A stretch of 64,000 nucleotides of DNA, taken from contig OX419760.1 in NCBI GenBank assembly GCA_948567375.1, positions 54,312,001 to 54,376,000 of the forward strand. The letters are read 5' to 3'. Made by a program: the position numbers and the translations under genes. How positions within the stretch are numbered: position 1 is the stretch's first letter; each line of letters begins with the position of its first letter. The notes beneath the pieces were generated by a model. It was not told the DNA's origin, ran no database searches, and was given only the letters and a program-made list of their open reading frames with translations. Source of the stretch: Lunularia cruciata. Lineage: Eukaryota > Streptophyta > Marchantiopsida > Lunulariales > Lunulariaceae. Below, piece after piece: positions 13,396 through 23,865 of the stretch.

Positions 13396-14108
13396 TGTAA
13401 TACTCCAAGGAAAAGAGAACTCTTTAAGGGAGGAAACACAAATTTCACACTCAATCCTCCAATGCTCCAAAGGAGCACGTTCTCTTTATTATATAGCCAA
13501 GGAGGATCTCCTCCAAGGAAGCTCCACCATAGGATTAGGTACATGGATAGGTGACCTGTCAGCAAACTCCACCCTTAGATTACTTGCCTGGATGGGTGAC
13601 ATGTCGGTCCTTGTCCCATCTGGTTGGTCAAACAGGCTTTGATTGGAGAGAATCTTTTAGGGGATGTTCTTGGAGGAATTTTAGAATCACATGGATGAGG
13701 TACCATTGGAGAGCTCTTGGTGAGACAAACCGTAGGGGAATCTCAATGTTTTTGAGGCCTAATTCATCCATTTAGGCCTCCAAAATTACCTCTAAAGTTT
13801 TCAAGCCTATTTTGGCTTTTGCACTATTAGTAGAAGTGCTCTTTTGGTTATACCTCTATCTAATCTACATTCTCCATCATTTGTAACATCCTTCTAGATG
13901 TCACCACCCCAAGTTTCACCTCTAGATCCTATGCCTAGTTATTGATTCTAAAGTTTCCAAGCATGTTTTGGTTTTTGGCCCATTAATAAAAGTAGTCTTT
14001 TGGTGATACCTCTAGCTTATCTACTTAGTCCATGATGTATAACATCCTTCTAGATGTTAACAAACCAAATTTCATCTCTAGATCATCTATCTAGCTATTG
14101 GTATTACA
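13396..14108 (-). repeat. E1 5' LTR with TATA box
   Basis: This LTR has the perfect terminal inverted repeat TGTAATAC/GTATTACA. A TATA-like element, CTATATAATAA on the minus strand near 13498-13488, would drive the element's transcript. It matches the left LTR over its whole length with scattered differences, including the internal 155-bp tandem duplication. Confidence 0.92.
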
Positions 14109-14718
14109 AAAGTCCACCTTGAAGCTCATAAAATAATTTAAATTCTTCTTCTCCAATAAAAGCAAATAAATTGTTAAATCCTAGTCTTGTAAGTAAGCAC
14201 TAGAAGGACAACAAGATCTAGGTTTTCCATCACTAATTCCATGAATACCACCCCAAAATGTGCCATCATCCAATCCCATAAGCCGTCACGCTGTAGAATC
14301 TAAAGCCTAACGAGAAAAGGATTTGGGAGTGGCAGATTGGGAGCATGGGACATCTCCTACTCAAATGCTTCTTCTGATGCCATGGTGTCCATATTCTGCT
14401 AGAACTTTCATTCTCAACATCCTCCTCTCACTTGAGACTCCTAAAACTAAAACACTTGCTTTTCTCTCAACTTTCCACCACCAATATACATCAGAGCCCT
14501 TGAAAAGATAAGATCATATTCCACAGCCAATCACTTAAATGCACATAGATTACTCAGAGTGCAATAGCTTAACTGTGGGATTCATCAAACAACCTACTCC
14601 ATCTTTATGGAGATGGACCACACTATTTACTTTTTCATGTGCTATGTAAATCACAATATGACAATGTACCTATGTTGCATGTGTTGCTTTTGATGTTGCA
14701 TAACCAACTGTTACAATT
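14109..14718. other. Unresolved sequence right of E1
   Basis: No gene is recognised. It continues the unidentified sequence at 5986-7610 that E1 interrupts, and abuts the copia Gag N-terminal remnant. Confidence 0.35.
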
Positions 14719-14834
14719 GGTTCTATTCCCTCCTCTTTTACAAGATTCCATAGCCTTTGACCCCATAGGAACATCTACATGCAAAATTTCCAAATGGTCC
14801 AATTAAACATGTCAAGCTTCTCTCCAGTGATCAT
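14719..14834 (-). pseudogene. copia Gag N-terminus remnant
   Basis: From an ATG at 14834 the minus strand reads MITGEKLDMFNWTIWKF and then an LWG...LW-like stretch with one stop. This is the usual start of copia Gag: KL-x-G/F-x-N-x-x-x-W-K-F followed by L-W. It fits upstream of the Gag middle domain now at 5985-5500, about 8.7 kb away, with E1 and other sequence between. The match is short and by eye. Confidence 0.5.
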
Positions 14835-15406
14835 ACTCACATAGTCCATCATGGCTACAATCATAGAATCATAACACTCGTACTCACAAGAACAATAAAA
14901 AAATGCACCGTTAATTCAATTCTTATATTGACCAAACAAATAATATTATATTGAATGGAAACACATAGCTTGACCCATAAAGTCCAAAAAATATTGTTTC
15001 TCAAAAGTGACCTCACTCAATACTATAACCAAAAAAATCCACAACAATTCTAATTGACTTGAAATTTCCACATGCTTGCTTTTGTTTTCACCAAAGGTGC
15101 ATTACAACCCAAAAAATTGTCATTTGGCCTTCCAAATTGACCGCAAAAGTTCTCAAAAGGTGTTACCAATGGTAGAACAAACTCATAATGTCACAAAAAT
15201 TTAGTGTCTACCAAATGCAATGCTCCTAAAAAAGACCAACTTAGGACTTTGGTGCATCAAATTTGGGCAAAAATTGTGATCTTGACCTCCAAAATTGCTA
15301 GTTTAGGTAAAAAATGGAGCAATTGGTGACTCCTATTGCATCAAAAGAATCCCTAAACTCTCTCACCTATCATTCTCTAGGTGCACACACCCTTACTAGC
15401 CTCTCA
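14835..15406. other. Probable copia 5' leader
   Basis: AT-rich, stop-dense sequence between the primer-binding site at 15407-15421 and the Gag N-terminal remnant. Nothing coding is seen; position suggests untranslated leader. Confidence 0.35.
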
Positions 15407-15421
15407 CCTACTCTAATACCA
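15407..15421 (-). promoter_or_regulatory. copia primer-binding site (initiator tRNA-Met)
   Basis: On the minus strand TGGTATTAGAGTAGG directly follows the putative LTR end. The first eleven bases match the initiator tRNA-Met type site with one difference. Confidence 0.65.
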
Positions 15422-15651
15422 TGCCAAAGAATACAAGGATTGAACAAACATTCCAAGCCCATTTGTAGTGGATCATAAGAGAGAGAGTGAGAGAGCACAC
15501 ACGGAAGATAAGAAGAATCAATAGAGAGAATGTACTCCCCTCATGGATATAAAATATACATGTGTATCCTAAACCCTAATACAACTTTAAAATGAGAACT
15601 CAGTCACTAACTACACCACTATGAGCTTGGAGTAGTATCAACACTTTGACA
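15422..15651 (-). repeat. Putative copia 5' LTR, about 230 bp
   Basis: It is bounded by TGCCAAAG and CTTTGACA, a 7-of-8 terminal inverted repeat, with the PBS directly adjoining. Inside, the minus strand has a TATA-like GTATATTTTATATCC. The size fits a short copia LTR. No second copy is in the window, so the right boundary rests on the inverted repeat alone. Confidence 0.5.
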
Positions 15652-17658
15652 AATCCAAGTCAAAGACTTGAAAAGTTAGAGCTGATTATTAAAATCAAGT
15701 AGATACTCATATGCTTGTATGGAAAAAGTTTGAATGAAATTTGTTCAATAAATAATTCTTTGTTAATATTGTACCACTAGGTTGAATGCATGTGTAATAT
15801 CTTCTTGCATTGGAAGAAATTTTTTGATGGTAATCAAATACCTCATTCTTTTTTTTCAACTAATGTAAACAAAATAAAATAAAATTTCAGATTGAGAATG
15901 ATTTACACCTAAAAGAGCATCTAAAGATGAAAATTCTAAACCTTCTTCCTTAATAGCACTTTTACTTGAATAAAAGAGATCTAATTCAGTCACATGAATT
16001 ATATAGATATTTTTATTTCAATTATAGTAAATTTCAACTTAAAATTACAATATCACATAGTAAATTTCAACTTAAAATTACAATATCACACAAATTTTTA
16101 ATTAAAGATGTGCTGAATACCTAGAGAATACTTGTTGTTCCTCATGAGAAAAATGCACTTTTTTGTAAAATGAATCCAAATAGAAATTTCTCTACAAATC
16201 TGAAATACTAAGTTTTATCTAAGTTATGTATGAGTAATTTGTCATTGCTTGTCCTATCTTGTATGGTATTGCTGTAATCTAGTATGGTAACCTTTATCTC
16301 TTTAAAAATATTTAAATCATAATATTTTATTAGTATTAGTAAAATAAAATTAACATTCTTTTTTAATAAAAATACATTGTATCTAAATCTTGTTTGTCTC
16401 TTACAATCTATGCTCTTCATGGCACTATTTAAGAACAAACAAAATTCACTTCTCAATATGAGATTGTGATAAGCGCATTGATTGAAACCCGATACCCATA
16501 CCGTACATTAAATACCATTCTTTAATCACTTTTAATTAGTTAAAAATAGAGGGAATATATTTCCAAGTGTAAGAGAGTGGATAGGGAAACTCACTTGGTC
16601 CACTGCACAACACCAAAGACCACATTCTCTGATCAGTTCCAATCATACTCAAGGCAATACTAGACCAAAGAAAAAACTCTAGAAGATAACATCACATTAC
16701 TTTATTACACATGAAATATTTTCTCATCGTATTAGATTAGCAAACATGTATTTTTGAACTCACAAGCAGTATATATAAAATTTAGACAGGACTCCTTAGA
16801 AAGATCGCTTGATTAAAATAGCAAGAAAAAAATAATTGAGATCAATATGTCAACACTTACTCCAATGTCTTAGATTGAAAAGTAAATAGTTTCTAAACCA
16901 AGATTATAATATGTGAAACAAACTTGAATTGTAATTTCAATAAATAAGAAGATCATTTCTTATAATCCTTGAGCTAAATATTTCGACCACTTTTAAGCTA
17001 AATTATATTTGAAATACATGCACCATCTTTTCTCTTGAATCAAATCTTCTTCAGATAACTTTCATCCGAACGTCAAAAATTGCGTAATGATATCCTGATT
17101 AAAGAATATACTGGATGTTCTTGCGTATAGTTTTAAAGTGAGGAAATATAGGCAAGACGATGAAATATTCAGTGTACTGTTTACCTATTTAATAGAGAAA
17201 TATAATAAAAGTGTACATGTATCAATATATACAGTTTTGGGTTCATGCAGAGCAGAATGTGACGCAGTTTAAGATGACGCAGTTTAAGATTTCATATCTA
17301 GATCGATGACTTGAGAATCATCAGACAAAAGAGACGATTAACCCCGGGCAGTAACTTTTTGCATCTTAACGAACTGCAGAAAATACACTTACAAATTTGC
17401 TGGACCAACTCTGTTTGATCAGGGCTCAAACCTGAGTCGGCCAGCGGAGAAAAGAAACAGAATCCGGGGTCCGAAACAGGTGGAAATTATCTGCAGTACA
17501 CAACAGGCTCCTCTTTTGCTTCTCTACTTTACATGGACGATACCCCAAACTTTGAACAAAGGATGGCACCAATGGAAAACCTGAAGCGGAAAAAGCTGTA
17601 TTTCAAGCCGACAAGAGTCTGATGTTTCACAGGGGAAACGGAGACAGAGAGAGCTCTA
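15652..17658. other. AT-rich intergenic DNA downstream of the GDSL gene
   Basis: No coding domain is recognised. The open frame at 16456-16208 (-) is Lys/Ile/Asn-rich, as random AT-rich DNA would give. A perfect tandem duplication of 33 bp lies at 16025-16090. The last 300 bp or so become more GC-balanced toward the gene and include its 3' UTR, whose polyadenylation site I could not place. Confidence 0.45.
16025..16090. repeat. 33-bp perfect tandem duplication
   Basis: Two adjacent identical 33-bp units, 16025-16057 and 16058-16090, in AT-rich DNA. It is probably a slippage or small repair duplication of recent age, since the copies are identical by eye. Confidence 0.85.
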
Positions 17659-18822
17659 CTACAGCCCGACAAGAGTCTTGAGATTCATAGGAGCAACGGA
17701 GTCCATATCACCACTCCATAACTTCTCCGCGATAATGCCATAAGCCTTATCGGTGGGATGGAAATAGTCCCAAAAGATATGTTCTTTCACGTTAACACAT
17801 ACCGACGAGGGAGGGTTTGTGATGAGATTGCTTGGCCAACCACACTGGACTTCGGCGTTGTACATCCCTGCTCCGCAACACGCATTCACGCCAGCCGTGA
17901 ATCCATTCTTTCCCTCTAGGAAAGATTGGAACGTTGAGTAGGGCTTACCAATGATAGCTTTTACATCTGGAAAGCGGTTTGGGAGTGTCTTCAGTACGAG
18001 GTTCTCAAGAGCGTTGTTAAAAGTTTTGGCCAAGTCATTTGCAGGTTCAAAGCATTTGCCCCCCGCTGTTCCCGTGGCCACCAACACACCTGGGACACAT
18101 CCCACAGGCCCGATGCCCAACAGCATGAACTTCCGGGCACCGATGTCGTACAGAGTTTTAATTGATTCCTCGAGAACGTCCATCATGCTTTGCACGAATG
18201 CATCTACGGCCTCTGTGGGGTTGAACATGTAAGTGACAACGTCGTTGCCTCCGATGCTTATGAGAAATATGGATTTTGCAAACAGGTCCTTGGCCGCTGT
18301 ACTCTTCATAGTCTGGTTAATCTGAAGCCTTGTCTGTTGAAATTGCAGAATCTGATCGGGAAAGGGGATAACTTTGTTTGCCCCATTTGTAGCTGCAAAA
18401 ATACCACTCCCAGCGGATGCGTAATTCACTCCCTGCTTTATAACAGCATTCCCTTGCCGCTTTAGGTAGGGCTCACGAAAAGCCAACCCAAGCTTAAGCG
18501 CAAAAAAGTCTGCGTAAGTCCGCCCGTTGGTGAATCTACCAGTGGGTTTGCCAAAATATGTACTGCCGTAAGGCTTGTGATTCGCGGTCAACAAGCTGGG
18601 AAATAAATTGTTGGTGCCAGCATCCAGCACTGAGTCCCCAAACAAGAACATGGCCGGCGCCAATGCATTCAAATTTGCAATAGGAGCTTGCTCGAGCAGG
18701 TCGTCCGAAGACTTCTGCTCAAGCAATGTATCAAAAGTAGCTTGGCCCATACCATCCTCAGCAGCAGTGAGCGCCCAAAGAAACAACAGCAACGCACACC
18801 TCTCCACTCGCAAATACCCCAT
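17659..18822 (-). CDS. GDSL esterase/lipase (SGNH hydrolase), secreted
   Basis: A complete 387-residue single-exon frame from a true ATG. Residues 1-21 are a signal peptide (hydrophobic LLLFLWALTAA), so the enzyme likely enters the secretory pathway. Family blocks are all present: block I FGDSVLDAG with nucleophile Ser64, block II GVNYASAGSG (131-140, Gly oxyanion residue), block III GGND (191-194, Asn193), and block V DYFHP with Asp352 and His355 completing the triad. These enzymes hydrolyse ester bonds of lipids, cutin-type polyesters or acetylated sugars; the substrate cannot be told here. Length is typical (350-390). Unusual are about 30 residues between signal peptide and block I with a doubled LLEQ motif, and the lack of introns, as plant relatives often have several. 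It is the only intact host gene in the window, isolated among dead transposons. Confidence 0.95.
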   Translation of the reverse strand: MGYLRVERCALLLFLWALTAAEDGMGQATFDTLLEQKSSDDLLEQAPIANLNALAPAMFLFGDSVLDAGTNNLFPSLLTANHKPYGSTYFGKPTGRFTNGRTYADFFALKLGLAFREPYLKRQGNAVIKQGVNYASAGSGIFAATNGANKVIPFPDQILQFQQTRLQINQTMKSTAAKDLFAKSIFLISIGGNDVVTYMFNPTEAVDAFVQSMMDVLEESIKTLYDIGARKFMLLGIGPVGCVPGVLVATGTAGGKCFEPANDLAKTFNNALENLVLKTLPNRFPDVKAIIGKPYSTFQSFLEGKNGFTAGVNACCGAGMYNAEVQCGWPSNLITNPPSSVCVNVKEHIFWDYFHPTDKAYGIIAEKLWSGDMDSVAPMNLKTLVGL

Positions 18823-19044
18823 CCTCGCAAATACTAGCTCCTAAGTTAGAAGCCGAGACTCTCAATCTTGTGTCCAACAAAATCTCCACCTTCTGCTCAC
18901 AGCTTCAGATTTCAAACCTCGTACAATTAGACGCAAAAGCTTCGACTCTGAAATCTGTACCGTACTAACAGCAGCTCGATCGGCCTCGGCTCCAAGAAGG
19001 AAGTCTAGTCAAGGTGATGAGTTCCTCATCCTCAGTCCAGATTG

Positions 19045-19054
19045 CTATATATAA
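19045..19054 (-). promoter_or_regulatory. TATA box of the GDSL gene
   Basis: On the minus strand TTATATATAG lies about 225 bp upstream of the ATG at 18822. A start site about 30 bp further in would give a 5' UTR of roughly 190 nt. Sequence context supports it; transcription is not shown. Confidence 0.6.
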
Positions 19055-19500
19055 TCAAAGATTATGTACGTCTCGAGCTCATATGTGATCTACGTCGCAT
19101 CTCGTTTTCCTCGTGCCTTAGACCGGTCAGTGTGCAGTGTCCCACAGTGCCAGTAGTGTAGACCCAAGGGAAAGTTATTCCGCTCATTTTCGGATGTGAT
19201 CGTAAGATACTGAGAGTGGATGAGGAAATAATTGTTAAAGCAATTTACAATTTAACGAAAAGAAGGCGAACCGCGTAGAAAAACGAAGGATGGGAAGACC
19301 CCATCAAGCAGTACAAGGGGGAGACAAAACATGTCAAATGGGGCTAAGCTCCAATAGAGTCTCCATGAGACATGTGCCCTACCGCACCTAAGATATCAAA
19401 GCTATGCAAGTTGTACCGTCTACATACAATTGGAGCATCCAAAGAAACATTGCCTAATGTGATTGCTCTCCTATGGATTGCACTAGCCACTGCCCTCGGT

Positions 19501-19614
19501 AGAACAATGTGCATATGCTGTCTAAAATATGCTACAAAGTATGAGAGTGAGAGTAGTAGAACAATGGGTATATGCTGCCTAAAATATGCTACAAAGTAGG
19601 AGAGTGAGAGTGGT
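19501..19614. repeat. 57-bp tandem duplication in LINE endonuclease
   Basis: Units 19501-19557 and 19558-19614 match with a few differences. They duplicate the LSLSYFVAYFRQH part of the protein. The right copy has a single unit, so this happened after the two copies diverged. Confidence 0.85.
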
Positions 19615-19697
19615 ACCCCTGGCACCTAACATGATAAGCTCTTGTGCACTCATTGACAAATGTGTCAAACGCCGTGTCCATAGCTCCATATAACTCC

Positions 19698-19763
19698 AAG
19701 ACTAGAGGAACAAAGAGGTGACCTCGTTGCAAGACTAGAGGAACAAAGAGGTGACCTCGTTGC
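19698..19763. repeat. 33-bp tandem duplication in LINE endonuclease
   Basis: Two identical units, 19698-19730 and 19731-19763, double the peptide QRGHLFVPLVL. The right copy has one unit. Identity suggests a recent event. Confidence 0.85.
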
Positions 19764-22110
19764 ATGCCTCTATACTTGGAGACCTTACTACTTGCTATTG
19801 CACTCGCCGCACATCCAAGGAGATGGGTAATCACTCCCTCTGAAATTGTATCCCATGTAAGGTCTGTAACCATGACATCCGCTATTGTCACCTGATCATC
19901 TTGGACCAAGTATAAGTCTGCCTTGACATGTGCCATTTGCAAAGCATACAAAAGCTCCCTCCAAGCTAAGTATCCACTCTCTCGTGCCATAACAAACACT
20001 ATGTCCCTAATAGCATCATGTAGCTATCCTTTGTCCTCCAAAAGGACACCGTGTCATATGGACCGTTGCTGCATCTAGTGTAGAACCACACTCACAAGTG
20101 AGTAATGAAGATGCAGATAGGTGGACCAAACCTAGGCAAAACCTCATCGATGTAGAGAAAGTAGCTGGTGTGAGTCGGAATGCCCTAATGCACGATTGAG
20201 CTAGAATCCAAGAGCCTGCACCCTTGACAGAGCAAGAGCAAAAATGTGCTCTAGTAGCTTGAGGAATGGACGATTTGACTAAGAGAGAATGTAGCGTATG
20301 CTCACACTGTCGCTCCATCAAGGAAGACTGTAAACCTCTAGTCCAATCTGACAATAGCAAAGCAAAAGGAGGAAAATCCTCTTGTGCTCGTGGGGATAGA
20401 CTATCTCTTGTCTGTTGCAATAACATCTAGAAAGAAAAGGATCCCCCTCCACCTCTATCACATAACTCTCCAAAATTGGCCTATCAACAACCATAAAACA
20501 AGAGGAAATCTGGGGTGTAGAGAGAGCACAACTACCAAAAAATGCTATAGGTGCCATCTCCTCCATAAATAGTAAGCCAACTCCACCACATGAGATCCGT
20601 AGAGCCATCTGTCTATGTGCCAAATCCCTTGTCACACACTCAAATGTCCTTGGTCCAATAATATCACCAAAGACTCCCATAATCCTCCTGTCAAATGATA
20701 GGAAGGACGGTGAGGGGGGAATTGTACGGATGAGGTAGGATAATCAACAAGCAATACGGGAGGAGAGTATACCAAATGCCACTTGTGGATCTCCTAGTAA
20801 TGGAAGGTCATCCACATGGAGAACATCCTCTTCAAGGGCAACGTCTAAGAAGCGTGTGACAAAATCCTCTGATCCTACTGGCACTCCAAGAACACAAAGT
20901 CTATTTGTGGATGTGATACATCCCTCTGGAAGCACAAGGTGTGGAGGGATACCTAAAGGGGACCATGCCCCGCACTTTCACACCTTGACTCTCAAGCCTA
21001 CTAGATGTAGCTTGGTAGTCAAGTAGTCAAAGGCCTGTCTAATCTGATCTATAGGGCCCATGATGTATGTATCATTTGCCAAGGAGAGAAATACACAACC
21101 TGGCATGGCCAAAGTAATAGACATGAGAGCTCTAAAGTGAGCCATGGCAAATAAGGGCACCCCCAAAGGATCTCCCTGACGTGTACCAACAGTTGATTCT
21201 AAGACGGTGACTCCCTCCTATGAACCCCTATGCTGGTAGTAAAGGGAAGGAAGAGAGCCATAAAAGACCACACAAAAGGAATGAGACTTGCCAGGGATTC
21301 ACCAACCGCCCTAAGCTCTCTAAAGATGGATGCCCATGAGACGCTATTAAAAGCATTCTTAACATCCACATGTAGGATGACCCATTCCGGATGGATATCT
21401 AGGAGTGCTCTAATGCCTAGAAATATAGTCTCACATCCTCCAAGTGTAGCTACTCCAAAGTGATGTGGATTGAGGTGCTATCAAAAGTGAGAACAATGCT
21501 GAAAGACAATGGTACGACTGAGCAAATGCAAAAGATCTCTCCTATATCAATCAGTCTAATGCCCCTTGTGTCCTTCTCCATTGCAAGAAGTTGACTAGCA
21601 GCTAACACTTGACTAATAGACATAAGAATGTCTCCTCTCACTACTACTGCAACCACTTGAAACAACTTGGTAAAACTACTAGAAGGATCATTTGCTTGAA
21701 AGCAATCTTTAAGGTGCTCATAAACCATCCCTTACAAGCCTTCTGAGGAAAGGCGAGGAGTAGTGTACAATGCTTGTGCAAACAACAACCTATAAAAACA
21801 TAAAGGCTGCTTATGCCGATAATCTAAGACTTCTAGTGGTAGTCCTTCTATTGCTATAGGATGTAGTGAGCATAGGGAAGAGATAGTCTCATCCATAGGA
21901 CTCGCCATAGACAAAGAGTGTAGCACTTGTGCTGCTCTACTAAACTCTCCTGCTTGACCCAATGTCCTACACCGTCGTAATCAAGTGGACTTTGTGGTAT
22001 CTTGTGGCAATGCTTGTCTCCTAAATCATGTAGCCCTAACAGACTCCTCTTGAAGGGCCGCCCAATACTCCTCTTGGAAACGACAACAATCTAGCAGCCA
22101 CCTCTCTATG

Positions 22111-22850
22111 TGTAATACCAAGAGCTAGCCATATGATCTAGATGTGAAATTTGGTTTGGTAACATCTAGAATGAGTTATACATGATGGTGGAAATAGATC
22201 AGATAGAAGTATCACCAAAAGAGTACTTCTACTAATAGGGCAGAAACCGAAATAGACTTGAGAACCTTAGAACCAATAGCTAGACATATGATTTAAAGGT
22301 GAGAATTGGTTTGGTAACATCTGGAAGGATGTTACACATGATGGTCTAAACAGATCAGAAGGAGGTATCACCAAAAGGGGACTTCTACTAATAGAGTAGG
22401 AACCGAAATATGTCTGAAATCTTTAAGGCAATTTCGGAGGCCTAAACGGATGAATTAAGCCTCAAAAATCTGCAGATTCCCCCCCCAACAAAGGGAATGC
22501 TGGCCTTCCTTCCCCCCTGCTTTGTCTCATCGAGAGCTTTCCAACGGTACCTTACTCACGTGATTCTGAGATTCCTACAAGAAGATTCCCTAAAAGATTC
22601 TCTTCGATCAAAGCTTGTTTGACCAACCAAATAGGACCTAGACCAGACATGTCACCCATCCAAGTAGGTAATCCAAGGGTGGAGCTTGCTGACATGTCAC
22701 CTATCTGTGTCCCTTATCCTATGGTGGAGCTTCCTTGGCGGAGATCCTCTTTGTCTATATAATAAAGAGAAGGTGCTCCCTTGGGGCTTCGATTGTTTGA
22801 GTGTGCAATCTGTGTTTTCTCTCTTCTCTTGTCCTCGGAGTATTATTACA
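22111..22850 (+). mobile_element. Solo LTR of the E1 family
   Basis: Starts TGTAATACC, ends TATTATTACA, and matches the E1 LTRs in the opposite orientation, including the internal duplication. It is flanked on both sides by CTATG, a perfect 5-bp target duplication. The sense strand has a TATA box (CTATATAATAAAG near 22755). The right LINE copy has the uninterrupted site at the matching place (about 24790), so this is a clean insertion followed by LTR-LTR recombination that removed the interior. Confidence 0.93.
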
Positions 22851-23775
22851 CTATGCCCTTCACATCCCCCTCTAGCATAACAAAGACACCATCAAGGGAG
22901 GAAGAGGAATAAGAACCATGCTAACTCATCCAAGGGATCACATGCCAAACGATCAAGTGGTAGGCAAAAGCCTGTCTAGTCTCATCATGGAGTGTGCAGG
23001 GTAGCCTATGGAATAGTTGTGGATATGGAAAACTAGTCTCAAATAACCCCAAAATACAACCCGCATGAGAAGCTAACCACTCCCACGACTTGATTGGTAT
23101 CCTTGGAACGATCAAAAAAGGGATAAAAGAAGTGTGCATAATCTCAAGTGTCAATGCTATTGATGTATTCACTTGTCTCACATGGGCATCCCAAGTGGTC
23201 CAATTATAGTCCTTGTGCATCCTTCCCACATGGGTCTTTACCCCTTGTGAGGTAAAGCGTTGGTGACACATCGGGCATGGTATATCCCGAGCCGCTCTAG
23301 GAAACCTCACATGGGAAGGTATAGCTATGGCTAGCACAAGAATAATGATAGTAACACATGATTCTCCTTTGCATATCTCCCTATATATGCAAAACCACAT
23401 AGAGAAAACAATCTCTCCAAATCCTAAAAACGATAAACTCTTATAACTTTCAATTTCCATCTTCAAAATTTTCAAACTAAATTCCCATGGAACTTAATCA
23501 TGAAAACCAAGAGATTAGAAATGAAAATTCCCAACCCATCACTCTTAATGTGTAATGACCACTCTAAACCCTAAAAAAGCTAAAAATCCTCATAACTTTC
23601 TATTCAATTCTCCATAGTTTTCAATCTAGGTACCAATGGAACCAAAATTGAAAAATGCAGAGAATAAACTATTCACTCAAGTGCTATATGCTAGAGAGCA
23701 CTCAAAAATTATAGTTATGTCTTCTTGCATCTCTTCCTCTCTTCTCTCATCTCCACATTGTCTCTCGCATGTGAA

Positions 23776-23865
23776 CTCTTCTTTTGTAGGCCACCAATAC
23801 AATATAGCATTTGGTCCCTTTACAAAACAATTAAATGGTCCCTTTTGGTCCCTTTTGGAGCGCCT
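23776..23865. other. Spacer between the head-to-head LINE copies
   Basis: About 90 bp with no counterpart across the axis; boundaries are approximate. It contains three tandem pieces of the type GGTCCCTTTT. On transcription through the pair it would be the loop of a very long hairpin. Confidence 0.6.

Larger units (their letters stand above)
7611..14108 (-). mobile_element. E1: complete but dead Ty3/gypsy chromovirus
   Basis: Two direct LTRs of about 710 bp (7611-8320, 13396-14108) bracket a 5.1-kb interior with gag, protease, reverse transcriptase, RNase H, integrase and a C-terminal chromodomain on the minus strand. The LTR ends are a perfect inverted pair TGTAATAC/GTATTACA in the right copy. 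Flanks are caagt on the left and aaagt on the right, a target duplication with one mismatch. The PBS (13383-13394) matches initiator tRNA-Met and a purine tract lies at 8322-8336 (as read on the minus strand). Every coding domain has stops or frameshifts. Total length is about 6.5 kb, normal for a chromovirus. Confidence 0.93.
19344..23475 (-). pseudogene. LINE ORF, left copy: C2H2 - RT - knuckle - endonuclease
   Basis: Read on the minus strand. 23475-22921: N-terminal part with CPMCHQRFTSQGVKTHVGRMH, a CX2CX11HX4H finger likely used to bind target DNA. After the solo LTR: 21962-21450, linker and RT N-terminal part. 21166-20978: RT palm, FAMAHFRAL...LANDTYI, where the catalytic LADD of the other copy is LAND, so it is inactive. 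20680-20318: thumb. 20426-20016: CECGSTLDAATVHMTRCPFGG knuckle. 19999-19344: endonuclease with DLYLVQDDQVTIADVMVTD and a downstream SKYRG, fitting a PD-(D/E)xK fold. Stops and frameshifts separate the pieces. Two small tandem duplications (33 and 57 bp) lie in the endonuclease part. Confidence 0.82.
19262..23775 (-). mobile_element. LINE with restriction-like endonuclease, left copy
   Basis: A dead non-LTR retrotransposon with its 5' end near 23775 and 3' end near 19262. It encodes a C2H2 finger, reverse transcriptase, CCHC-like knuckle and a C-terminal restriction-like endonuclease, the layout of early-branching (R2-like) LINEs. The right copy at 23866-27600 is its mirror image, roughly 88-90 % identical in the stretch I compared. 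A solo LTR (22111-22850) interrupts this copy only. Both copies end in the same place at the 3' side (motif CGCCTTCTTT), which argues that each arm is a whole element. Confidence 0.85.

Noticed and set aside
16208-16456. 82-codon minus-strand frame
   Set aside because: Lys/Ile/Asn-rich composition expected of AT-rich DNA; no domain seen.
17951-18844. Plus-strand open frames of 78-93 codons over the GDSL gene
   Set aside because: Antisense to a clear, conserved coding region with no motif of their own.
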